From: Heterodera schachtii
Lineage: Eukaryota; Nematoda; Chromadorea; Rhabditida; Heteroderidae
Assembly (NCBI GenBank): GCA_023374025.1
Contig: SIJG01000091.1
Location: forward strand, 532,139-596,138
Direction of reading: 5' to 3'
DNA length: 64,000 bases
Positions 46,205 to 56,479 of the stretch are shown here, piece after piece. The notes below the pieces were generated by a model. It had not been told where the DNA came from, did not search any database, and saw only the letters and a program-made list of their open reading frames with translations. Made by a program: the position numbers and the translations under genes. How positions within the stretch are numbered: position 1 is the stretch's first letter; the number at the start of each line of letters is the position of its first letter.

Positions 46205-47938
46205 TTATTCAACCCCTTCGTCTTCTTCCTCGTCTTCCTCTTCCATTTCTTCCATTCCCTCATCTTCCTCGTCTTCCTCTTCCATTTCTTCCATTCCCTC
46301 ATCTTCCTCGTCTTCCTCTTCCATTTCTTCCATTCCCTCATCTTCCTCGTCTTCTTCTTCTTCCTCTATATCATCATCTTCATCCACTTCCTCATCTTCC
46401 ATCTCTGCTTCTTCAATTGGCTCTTCTGCTGGCTGTTGCTGTGCTTGCTGCTGATCTTGTTCATTGTCATCATCATCCTCATCCTCCGTCACCAAATAAC
46501 GGCGCTCCTTGCCATCATCTTCATCGTCATCGCTGTTCGACACTGGCAGGCGCTCGAAAACGCTTAAAATAAGAAAATTTAATTAAAATTTTTAAAACTT
46601 TCATTAAAAATTTTTTTCTAATTTTTGAAATTTTTGATACATAATGAATAAGGCGGGAATTTTTAGGGGTGAGAATCCCAATTTAGGGGTCTAAATAAGG
46701 GAGAAAAATGTAAATTATGTGCAAAAAGTATTTTTTTCAATGAAAAAATTAAATCGATGTAAAAAGGTAAATATTTAAAATGAAATTTATTATTTTTTGT
46801 CCAAACTCTTACTTTTTTTTTAGTTTTTTTTGAGAAATTTTTCAAAATCCCTTTTAAGTGGCGAAAGTCCAAAATATGGATTAGGGATCCTATGGACGGA
46901 TAAGGGAGTTAAAACGAAGAATTTTCAGGCTAAAAATATGTTTTCGTGCTTTTCAAATAAATTAAAGCCCCTGAAAAAAGAAAAAAATATGGATCCCGCA
47001 GCCATAATAATGAATAAAGCTTACCGACGAATTTGCGTAAAATTCATCGTGTTCAGCACGAAGAGTTTCCTAGCGAGCTGAAAATTTGAATTCTTTTTAT
47101 TTTTAAAAAAAATAATATAAATTTAAAGTATAATATAATTTTCTTATCTCTAAAATTTGCTTGTAAAATCAAGAACTCTTTAACTTAAGCTAAATAATTG
47201 TAAATTATTAGTCATGTTGTTTTTTACTTTAAACTAAAATAATTTTTACTTGTTGTTATTTACTTTAAATTAATATTTTTAAATTCATTTATTGTTTTCT
47301 TACTTTCAGGATTAATTCCTTTTTCGTTGCCATGAACGCTTCGATTTCCTGCCTTGCTTCCTCAAGCAGAACAGCACTAGCACGACCGGTGATTTGGCCA
47401 ATCTGGAAAAGTTAGAAATAAATAATAATTTATTTTATTTATATTTTTAATTGATTAAACTATTTTTACTTTTCTGGACAATTTTCTGGCTTTATTCAGG
47501 TCCGAATCCGTATGGCCAATAGCCTCGTCAAAGTGCATCAATTCGGCTCTTTCGCCACCCAGCAGACACAGCATGCGCGCACGCATTTGTGCCAAAGTCA
47601 TCATTGTCGGCCAAACCGAATTTGTGGCACCTTCATAGTCGTCATCCTCTGAGGGGATGACAGTGACCTATTTAAAATATTTATTATAATTTTTTTTATT
47701 TTTAAGGACTAATAAAACGGATATTAATTTTATTTTTTAAATTTAAATTTACATCCACAACTGTCCCCGCATTGTGGAGGTACCAGTAACACACGATATG
47801 GCCGCTCTCGTGGATGCAAACTCGGCTGATGCCATTATAATGGTCCTCATCCTCCTGAACCATTTTCTCACGAAATGCGAAAAAAATTTCCCATCTTCGT
47901 TCAACAGCAGTTTTTGCCGATTGTTGTGAAAATGGCAT
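46205..47938 (-). CDS. Stand-alone M41 (FtsH-like) metallopeptidase with acidic tail
   Basis: Exons 47938-47753, 47667-47470, 47402-47304, 47078-47025 and 46552-46205 join in phase 0 throughout to 294 residues. Residues 41-54 (VCIHESGHIVCYWYL) carry the HExxH zinc motif of M41 peptidases. VTVIPSED and RARMLCLLGGERAEL match the following M41 blocks. GHTDSDLNKARKLSR supplies the third-ligand Asp region (normally GAxxDL). Helical RASAVLLEEARQEIEAF and LARKLF follow. M41 normally forms the C-terminal part of membrane AAA proteases, but here no AAA domain or TM segment precedes it. The last ~110 residues are Glu/Asp-rich with a 13-residue repeat (MEEMEEEDEEDEG). There is no signal peptide. Zinc ligands are present, so it may be active. 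The substrate is unknown. Confidence 0.8.
46230..46350 (-). repeat. 39-bp coding minisatellite in the acidic tail
   Basis: Three near-identical 39-bp units encode MEEMEEEDEEDEG in the last exon of the M41 gene. The unit keeps the reading frame, so copy-number change would only lengthen or shorten the tail. Confidence 0.85.
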
Positions 47939-48416
47939 TTTTTCTTAAGTAAAAATTTAAAATTTTTAGTTAATTTTAAAAGAAAGTATTTATTTCTTTA
48001 AAGCTTTATTCAGGCGCCAAATTTCACGAATTTCGAGTGGCGCCGGGGTCGGTTTAATCGGGCTGCCGTTTAATCGGAGTGCCAATTTATGTTATAAACT
48101 ACATGGATTTTAACAAATTTAATGAATCTGATTATATTTTTTCAAATTCCATCGAAAATGGAATGAAATTTTATTAGAACGAAATCGTTAATGGGGATGG
48201 GCTTCGTAAATTCAGCGGTTGAATTTTTCGGTATGCAAATAATAAATAAAAATATGTTTTTTAATTTTTGTTTATTTTTATTAAATATTTGTGATAGTAA
48301 ATCATAAAATTCATTTTTTGTTCCTCATTTTGACAATAATATTATGCATAGAAAGAATGGCGGACCGCCGGAGGGGTTGGGTGTATGGTAGTACGTCTTG
48401 GCTGTTGATGGGAGAA

Positions 48417-48488
<72 letters not shown>

Positions 48489-49160
48489 AGGAGGGCGGGG
48501 GTGATGAGAAGGAAAAATTGAAGACAAAAACAAAAAACTGAAAAATTGTTCAACAAACAAAAAAATAACATAGAGCATTTGTCATCGACACTTCCAGCAG
48601 CCAGCAGCGAAGACATAAAAAACAAATGAAAAATGCAAATTTAGAAAAATACCCAAATTGATGGAAGAAAATCGAAGTAATGCCTGCATTATCATTGAAA
48701 AGTAATAAACGAATTAATTATTATTTTTCTATTCAAATTTACAACTCAATAAAAGGGGAAGGTGCTTGAGTAAAGAAATAAAAAAAAATTGATTCCAAAT
48801 TATACTTTTTCATTAAAAATATTAATCATTTTTTAAAATTTATTTTGCATCTAAATCCAATGAATTAAATTTTGATTTTTAGTGTGCGTTTCGAACAAGG
48901 TTTTATTCAAATAGGTGCAATTTTGCAAAACAAAAATTAAATGAATTTAATAACTATATTAGAAAAAGTAACGTAGGCTAAAATTTTTCTTGTTTAATAG
49001 TTTTTCCCTATTAAGTTTCTTTAACGAAGAGATTAATAATATTTTATTATAATAAATTTATGTTTTTCAAATAATTTTTGAAGGTAAGTGCGAACACCAC
49101 GTGGAAGCATCTCCGTCCATTATTTCTTTTCCTTTATTAAATTGTTTTGTTCCATTAAAG
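47939..49160. other. Intergenic, with GA microsatellite at 48418-48480
   Basis: A run of about 30 GA dinucleotides followed by a G-run (48481-48488) lies upstream of the M41 gene. The long Ser-Leu and Arg-Glu ORFs across it are artefacts of the dinucleotide repeat. No gene is otherwise seen. Confidence 0.7.
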
Positions 49161-49385
49161 AGTTATTCGGGTGTAGTATAGTCAACCCCCCGTAAAAAAA
49201 CGGCACAAATGATATATTAATCGATTCCTCTCGACGAGCTATGCACGAAAAAGTAGGTCTCCAGTTGCGGAAATGCCAAAAAACCGGTTTTTGAACCGGT
49301 TTAAAGTGTATTTTTTCTTAGTGAAAATTGTAAATTATTTGTAATTTTCTTCATCTTCAGTCATTAGACAGAACGCCAAATGGCA

Positions 49386-50377
49386 TTAATAGCCAGGAAA
49401 TTGCATTCGGATTATCGAAATCAGATCTCCGAACGGGTCAGCATTTCTTCTCACACAGTCTCGCCGCCAAAGAAATTCACAAAGATGATCCGCCAGCTTG
49501 TCTGATTGAACGCCCCCTCTGGCTAGCCGTTGCCGCAAAGGTCTCCATTGCGACTCGATTTTGTTGGTCGACACGCCCTCCTCTGTCACGAATTGCATAC
49601 TGTGATTTACGCACCAATGCTCGAAGCCGTTCTGTCCGAGATTGTTGTAACCACGCCAGAAATCGGTAAACAGAGTCGAGTCAGGGCGGATGTGTTTCTG
49701 TATCAAACGCAACAATGTTTCACTGTCCCGCCTATTATCTGGGCAAATCTCCAGTCGAATCTCATCACTCTCCTGATCAATCATCCCGAGGATCCAGCTG
49801 CCTTCAACTACTCTGCCCCTCTCGAATTTCCTCCTCCCCAATTTCATTTCATCGATCTCGATCACTCGGCCAGGGCCTCCCATCGGCCCAAAATTCTCAT
49901 ACAGACCATCCAAATGAATTGTGCAACATTCCCTTAATTTGCCCTTTAGTTCCCATACAAAGTTAAAATGACCAATAATTGAAGACTATGCACATACCTA
50001 CTATATGAGAACCAATCAGCCACAGTGTTCCTACTAGTAATTTCTCCCGTTTCCAACAAAGACGACTCACGAATTGCTTGTTCATATGACATTTTTGTTG
50101 CAAATGCATACGTCAGAAGGATGCCCTTCGACACCATTTCCTTGGATCTGACACCCTCAAACCAAGTGTTGTCCGTTACAGCATGTTGTGGCCCTTCACA
50201 GCGTCGGCAACGAAAAGATCCGATCCCTTGGTCCGTCCGAATGGTCATTGGCTGACGACATCGCCTGCAGATCCGCTCAGTTGGCAAAAGTCCGTGCCGT
50301 TTTGCCCAATCAATCGCTTGTTCCGGACTTTGGACAATTTCTCTTCCAATTTTTATTAAGTTGTAGCGCGAGTCCAT
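49386..50377 (-). CDS. Merlin (IS1595/ISXO2-type) transposase
   Basis: Exon 1 (50377 to ~49995) starts MDSRYNLIKIG and carries a zinc ribbon (CRRCRQ ... FRCRRCEG). A short intron with donor in TAT/GTGCAT and acceptor before GGCAAATTAAGG restores the frame. Exon 2 (to 49386) contains VIEIDEMKLGRRK (first Asp), LFTDFWRGY (second Asp) and NHSMQFV...VSTNKIESQWRPL (third acidic residue), the DDE signature of the IS1595-type family. No stop or frameshift is visible, so the protein may be intact at roughly 310 residues. It would cut and paste the element by binding its inverted ends. Confidence 0.85.
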
Positions 50378-50379
50378 AT

Positions 50380-51130
50380 TTAGAATTTGTGGGAGGGGGT
50401 AATGATTGCAAAGATTGAAATGGGCATTGAGGAAATGGGTGGGTGCGGGGGGGGGGCGGTGATTGGCGCAACGACATTAAGAGGAGACGGTTGGACGGGT
50501 TGGGTGATTCGGCGGAGCACCTGCTGGCCGCTGAGAAGGAAGGAATAGCCGCCGAGATCGACAAGATGAGTCACAGTAGAGACCTTAGCAGCAATGGCTA
50601 GCAAAGGCGCGTGCAAAGGACAAGCTGGCGGACAATTTGAATTTCTTTGGCGGCGAGAATGTGTGGAAAGAAATGTTGAATATACTTTAAGTGCAGGTTA
50701 GGACTTAGGCTTCAGTTTAGGCTTCAAATTTCGCAAAAGGGAGCATGCGAAGACGGAGCAAGTAGTGGGGCGAGACGGAGGGCGGAGGAAGCAGTCTGAC
50801 GAGCGCCACAGGCGGTTGACTGCGGGGGCCCGAAGGGCCCCCGCCAATCAGTCAACCGCCTGCGGATCACGCGCGGATTTCTTCCGTAGCCCGTAGTCTC
50901 GCCCCACCTACTGGCCGCCGTAGTCGAGTGTGCGGCGGTTTTTTAGCGCAATACTCGATATTCAAGGCTAAACGATTTTTGTGCATTATATAAGAAAAAA
51001 CTTTTTTTATTTTTTAGTAAGTGTCCATTTTACTGGGACTCAGTTGTCCCAGTGCCTAGATGGCATCGGTTCGAATTTATACCTTGTTTTTTAGACTTAG
51101 CTGATCAAGAGCTTTCGAATGATACCAAAT
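50380..51130. mobile_element. Nested remnant inside the Merlin element
   Basis: 50610-50690 (+) is a diverged copy of the transposase 3' end (GACAAGCTGGCGGA, TTTCTTTGGCGGCGAGA), in inverse orientation to the intact gene. 50457-50600 is GC-rich and could be the neighbouring part of that second copy, but I cannot align it. 50757-50912 is a GC-rich fold-back unit with ends AGTAGTGGGGCGAGAC and complement, and a core palindrome GGGGGCCCGAAGGGCCCCC. Confidence 0.6.
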
Positions 51131-51501
51131 TTGTCCGAATTTGACCGTTTTAAAGGGTCCTAAGCCCCCCTTTTCACTCCATTTTTCGAGTTTTAAACCG
51201 GTTCAAAAACCGGTTTTTTGGCATTTCCGCAACTGGAGACCTACTTTTTCGTGCATAGCTCGTCGAGACGAATCGATTGGTATATCATTTGCGCCGTTTT
51301 TTTACGGGGGGTTGACTATACTATATCCAGTTATTCATTTTCATAGTTGAATATTTTAATGAATTAATCGAAATTGACGAATTCGGTTGTCATCGACAAA
51401 TAATGTAAAAATTAAGCGACGCGAGGAAAAGCGAAAAAGATACGCAAAATTAAAAAAATAATTTTATTCGGAAATAATTATTCAGCAAAATTGAAATGGC
51501 G

Positions 51502-52631
51502 AACTGTTCACCTTCGCTTTGGGCGCCTTTGCCATCGCTTTGATTGTCTTTGTTGTTATCAATTACAAATGCATTGACCCATTTGTGCGCAAAAACTTTT
51601 TGAATTTGTTATTTAGCGGACCAGCATGTGGGTGTATAAATATTTTTTTATTTAATAACAAATTGTCCAAGAATTAAAAAAAAAAAGTTATTGCCAAAAA
51701 TGTTTTTTTGTTTGCTTAAGATTCGGAAGACAAATTGACAGCAAACTTTAATGCTTTATCAAAGGTAGCATGTGAACTAAAGTCGTTGTTAATAAAGACA
51801 AAAGGCTATGGCAACCATCCAGATGTGTATTATACATATTATCTAAATGTCTTTTTTTTCAATTCAATTCAATTCACATTGCCAATAAATTCTTCAGTGA
51901 GATTGGAAAAGATGCCAATAAAAGTCACATTCAAAAATGGCTTCAACAAATCAGCACTGATTTCAATACTTTTACACTTGATTATGATCTGTTGCAAATT
52001 TGGGTTAAAACCAATTGGCGAACTGTCGCGTGTAACGAACTGACCGAAATTCGCAGCACAGTAATAAGTGGCGATGACAAGGCATTTGACGTCGTTAGTA
52101 AAGCAATTCAAAATGCCGAGGAAAAATGCAACAGCAAACAAAAGGATTAAAGGTTTTACTTAAAAGTTAATGAGTTCAAAGAAATTTTTTTTGATATGCT
52201 CATCACAGTGAAAAAAGCCATTTATGAAAGGGATTTGAATGGAAAAATTAAAATGATCAATGAAATGAGCATAAAAAATATAGAAGAGATAAATGACATT
52301 GGCAAAAGTTTTCAAAATAATTTATAATGTATTTCAGAAATTTGTAGAATCTCCCTTTTTCATTGAGTATACGGTGAAATTTTTCTTAAAAATTTTGGCC
52401 TTTAAAAAAAAATAGTTATTTTTTAAGAATATAAAAACAGACATTTTGAAAGTGACTGCGCAGAAAACATTTTGTAAAGTCAAAGAATTAAATATGGTCA
52501 CCGAATTGGACAAATTGAAAGAATATGTCATAAAATCCAAGAATGAAATGAATTCGGTTGATAAAATCACCGAATTTCGCATAAAATACGAAATGGCAAG
52601 TTGTGTAATGAAAATAAAATTGAATTACTGA
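51502..52631 (+). CDS. Uncharacterised multi-exon gene or relic
   Basis: Consecutive open blocks suggest a helical protein. The first is a hydrophobic run (FTFALGAFAIALIVFVVINY) at 51502-51634 with no ATG in that frame. Next is SEDKLTANFNALSKVACELKSLL after a TTAAG acceptor at 51722, then SHIQKWLQQISTDFNTF to NAEEKCNSKQKD (about 51890-52150). 52185-52327 (FKEIFFDMLITVKKAIYERD) and 52446-52631 (KVKELNMVTELDKLKEYV) follow. Several blocks end in stops, and phases were not all reconciled. I do not recognise the family. A signal-anchor plus helical ectodomain is the best description, and it may be degraded at the 5' end. Confidence 0.4.
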
Positions 52632-54566
52632 TTTTAATTATACCAAATTTTGCGAATATTTTCGTGAGTGTTCAATGATTTAATTGAAAATATTACAAAA
52701 TTTATTTTAAAAATAAGATAACTTTGCCCAACTCTTCTACTAAATGCATTTTCCGGTGCACTTTTACATTCATTCATGTGGGGGGCGTCAGGGGAGGGGG
52801 CCCGGGTTCGAATCCCAGTGTGTGGATGATTTTTTGTGATGTGTAAAGCTGTCCTAAGGGGTTGGAAATATTTTTTAAAATTTTTATATATTTTTATCAA
52901 TTTTTTAAATTTTTTATTTGACCAAATTTGGCTCTGTTTGAAATTTTCATTTTTTACCCAAGGGAAATTTGGGGGGAATTTCAAAAAATCATAACTCGGT
53001 TTAAAATACGTTTTTTCGAATGATTTAATGATGAAAAAATGCAGCAAAATCAGGATAATTTTATAAATTTTATTGCATTTTTCTATTATTAATTTAAAAA
53101 ATTATTAAATTAAAAAAAGTTATTCCTGAAAAAGTTGAAAAATTCTATTTTTCACTAAAAAATTTATAACTCATTCAAAAAAATAAGTTATAAACAAATA
53201 TTGATAAAATGCGCAATTTTTTGCTCTACATTTACATAAATATTTGATATTTTTATGACTTTTTTGAAAAAAGTTATACAAATAAAAGTGATTTTGTAGC
53301 CAAAATCCAAAGGGATACCCCATTGGAAATTTCATGGACACATTTTTTTGCTCTAAAATTTTTAAAAACACATTTTCTTATGTAGTTTGTGTCGCTGATT
53401 ATGAATATGATCTTTATTTGGAGTTTCAGGAAGTTTGGAATTTTTTTTCAAATTTTTGAATTTTTACAATTTTTGGCCCTTTAAAATTCAAGCATAGTTT
53501 TGAAAATTAACAAGTCCCCTCAAATAGGTCCAAATCAGCTCAATTAAAGTTTAAAAAATAGAGAAAAATCGGGCGGATTTTATATATTTTATTCGAGTGT
53601 TTATACCGTTAAAAGGAAAAAAGTTATTCCTGAAAAAGCTGAAAAATTCGATTTATCATTAAAAAATGCGTATCTCATTTTAAAAAAGGCGCTAAGGTAT
53701 AATAAATAGTGATAAAATCCGCAATTTTTTGCTCTACAAGAAGGTATTTATTTCATAATTTTATCACTTTTTTTAAGAAAAGATACAAACATAAAAGTGC
53801 TTTTGGGATTCGGGACCAAAGGGGGGTGGGTGGTGGTGACCAGGATTTTTGAGTGGAAAAACTTTTTTATCAAAAATCTTCCAAAAATATGTCTTTAGGG
53901 GTATTTTAGAACATTGATCACAAATTTGAAATCAGATTTCATTTATGACATCGTTAAACCTCAGAATCCCTGTGTGATTGGGGATTCTGAGCATCATTTT
54001 TAGTGGGTCGGGGGCGAAGTTCGAATCCGGACAGTGTATATCATTTTTTGATTTATTTTCAGCTATTTTTAATGCTAATTATTAAGTCAAAATTATTTTT
54101 GTTATTTTTTATAATTCAATTTTCAAAAAAAAAAAAATTTCTATAAAATAAACAATGAAGATTTTTAATTATTAATTTATTTAAATTTAAATTAAATGAA
54201 TTTTTTTGAATTAAATAATAAATAAATATATTTATTTATTTGGAAGCAAATAATATTCAGAAATGAACGGATTAATAACAGTTAAAAAATTTAAAATTTA
54301 TTTTTGCATATTAAAATTTGAAACGCCTTCTATTTTGTAACATTTATTATTTTTTAAATTTTGGTAATGTAAATCACACGGTAACCCCTATGGGCACAAT
54401 TTTTTAATACAATGCCTTTTGGTAACAAAAACTCTAAATTACACCCTTTTAAAATATCATGAACAATTTTTTTTGCTTAAAATACATTAGGAAGATACTT
54501 ATTTGACCTTATTTGAGGTACTGATCACGAATCTGAAGTTATTTTGAGTTACAAATAATTTAAAAT

Positions 54567-56140
54567 TGTTGTACCTCTTCTAATCACTTTTGTACCTCTT
54601 CTAATCACTTTTGTACCTCTTCTAATCACTTTTGTACCTCTTCTAATCACTGTTGTGCCTCTTCTTACTACTGTTGTACCTCTTCTAATCACCTTTGTAA
54701 CTCTTCTAATCACTTTTGTACCTGTTCTAATTACTGTTGTGCCTATTTTAATTACTGTTGTACCTCTTTCTTATCATTGTTGTACCTCTTCTAATCACTT
54801 TTGTACCTCTTCTAATCACTTTTGTACCTCTTCTAATCAATGCTGCACCTCTTCTAATCACTGTTGTGCCTCTTCTTACTACTGTTGTACCTCTTCTAAT
54901 CACTGTTGTGCCTCTTCTTACTACTGTTGTACCTCTTCTAATCACCTTTGTAACTCTTCTAATCACTTTTGTACCTCTTCTAATCACTGTTGTGCCTCTT
55001 CTTACTACTGTTGTACCTCTTCTAATCACCTTTGTAACTCTTCTAATCACTGGTGTGCCTCTTCTAATTACTGTTGTGCCTATTTTAATTACTGTTGTAC
55101 CTCTTCTTATCATTGTTGTACCTCTTCTAATCACTTTTGTACCTCTTCTAATCACTTTTGTACCTCTTCTAATCAATGCTGCACCTCTTCTAATCACTGT
55201 TGTGCCTCTTCTTACTACTGTTGTACCTCTTCTAATCACTGTTGTGCCTCTTCTTACTACTGTTGTACCTCTTCTAATCACCTTTGTAACTCTTCTAATC
55301 ACTTTTGTACCTCTTCTAATCACTGTTGTGCCTCTTCTTACTACTGTTGTACCTCTTCTAATCACCTTTGTAACTCTTCTAATCACTTTTGTACCTCTTC
55401 TAATCACTGTTGTGCCTCTTCTTACTACTGTTGTACCTCTTCTAATCACCTTTGTAACTCTTCTAATCACTTTTGTACCTGTTCTAATTACTGTTGTGCC
55501 TATTTTAATTACTGTTGTACCTCTTCTTATCATTGTTGTACCTCTTCTAATCACTTTTGTACCTCTTCTAATCACTTTTGTACCTCTTCTAATCAATGCT
55601 GCACCTCTTCTAATCACTGTTGTGCCTCTTCTTACTACTGTTGTACCTCTTCTAATCACTGTTGTGCCTCTTCTTACTACTGTTGTACCTCTTCTAATCA
55701 CCTTTGTAACTCTTCTAATCACTTTTGTACCTCTTCTAATCACTGTTGTGCCTCTTCTTACTACTGTTGTACCTCTTCTAATTACTGTTGTGCCTATTTT
55801 AATTACTGTTGTACCTCTTCTTATCATTGTTGTACCTCTTTTAATCACTTTTGTACCTCTTCTAATCACTTTTGTGCCTCTTCTAATCAATGCTGCACCT
55901 CTTCTAATCACTGTTGTGCCTCTTCTAATCACTGTTGTACCTCTTTTAATCACTGTTGCACCTCTTTTAATGACTGTTGCACCTGTTTTAATCACTGTTG
56001 TACCTCTTCTAATCACTTTTGTACCTCATTTAATCACTGTTGTACCTCTTCTAATCACTTTTGTACCTCATTTAATCACTGTTGTAAATCTTCTCATCAC
56101 TGTTGTACTTCTCTAATCACGTTTGTATCTCTTCTAATCA
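54567..56140. repeat. 21-bp minisatellite, copy 2, with higher-order structure
   Basis: About 75 units of TCTTCTAATCACTGTTGTACC-type 21-mers. Variant units (TTTTAATTACTGTTGTGCCTA, TCTAATCAATGCTGCACC, TTCTTACTACTGTTGT) recur in the same order, giving a higher-order repeat. The TATTTTAATTACTG marker occurs near 54740, 55080, 55500 and 55795. This indicates block duplication and unequal exchange. Open frames across it (up to 556 codons) are artefacts of the unit length. Confidence 0.9.
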
Positions 56141-56149
56141 TTGTTATAA

Positions 56150-56330
56150 CGGGCGCGAAGCGCCCGCCGAGGCCGCGAAGCGGCATAAATACCACCAAAT
56201 TTAAAAATCGCGCGCGAAGCGGCTGTCTGAGGCCGCGAAGCAGCCGAGAATGCTCAACAAATTTAGAAATGTGCTCGAAGCGCCCGTTCGAGGCCGCGAA
56301 GCGGCCTAAAAATCACCAAATTTAAACAAT
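56150..56330. repeat. Array of GC-rich hairpins, copy 2
   Basis: GGGCGCGAAGCGCCC- and GGCCGCGAAGCGGC-type inverted repeats, several with single mismatches, alternate with AT spacers as at 9258-9440. Confidence 0.8.
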
Positions 56331-56479
56331 ATTTCCCCGTGTTTGTACCTAATCCACCCGTGGTAAACCGTTGGGACAATCTCTCCCTATAATTCTTGAT
56401 CGGACCTAGGTAGCGAAGCACAAGAAGCGCGAAGCGCTTTATCCCAGTCCCAGATCCGACGGTTCACGCACCCGCTAGT

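Larger units (their letters stand above)
49169..51328. mobile_element. Merlin DNA transposon with 8-bp TSD
   Basis: Termini GG(G/A)T(G/A)TAGTATAGTCAACC extend into about 140-base inverted repeats containing AAACCGGTTTTTGAACCGG. They are flanked by perfect 8-bp duplications AGTTATTC (49161-49168, 51329-51336). Merlin elements make 8-9 bp duplications, which agrees with the transposase type. The right half is enlarged by a second transposase fragment and a fold-back element. Confidence 0.9.
52740..56479 (+). mobile_element. Composite repeat, copy 2, with Helitron-like 3' end
   Basis: It parallels 7640-9572. Shared parts are the TAACTCG body, GGGGGGTGGGTG...GACCAGGATTTT, the CAGAATCCCTGTGTGATTGGGGATTCTG hairpin (53962-53990), a B-box-like GTTCGAATCC (54019), the minisatellite, GC hairpins and an end ...GCACCCGCTAGT followed by T. 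An extra B-box-like GGGTTCGAATCCC at 52802-52814 lies near the left side, preceded by a G-rich run. No protein is encoded. Confidence 0.5.

Noticed and set aside
46179..46454. Serine-rich plus-strand ORF
   Set aside because: Antisense shadow of the Glu/Asp-coding last exon of the M41 gene.
48291..48625. Ser-Leu or Arg-Glu repeat proteins
   Set aside because: They come only from the GA dinucleotide run.
54655..56325. A 556-codon Cys/Ser/His-rich ORF, plus overlapping 452- and 422-codon ORFs
   Set aside because: They are three readings of one 21-bp minisatellite whose unit length is a multiple of three; nothing flanking supports a gene.
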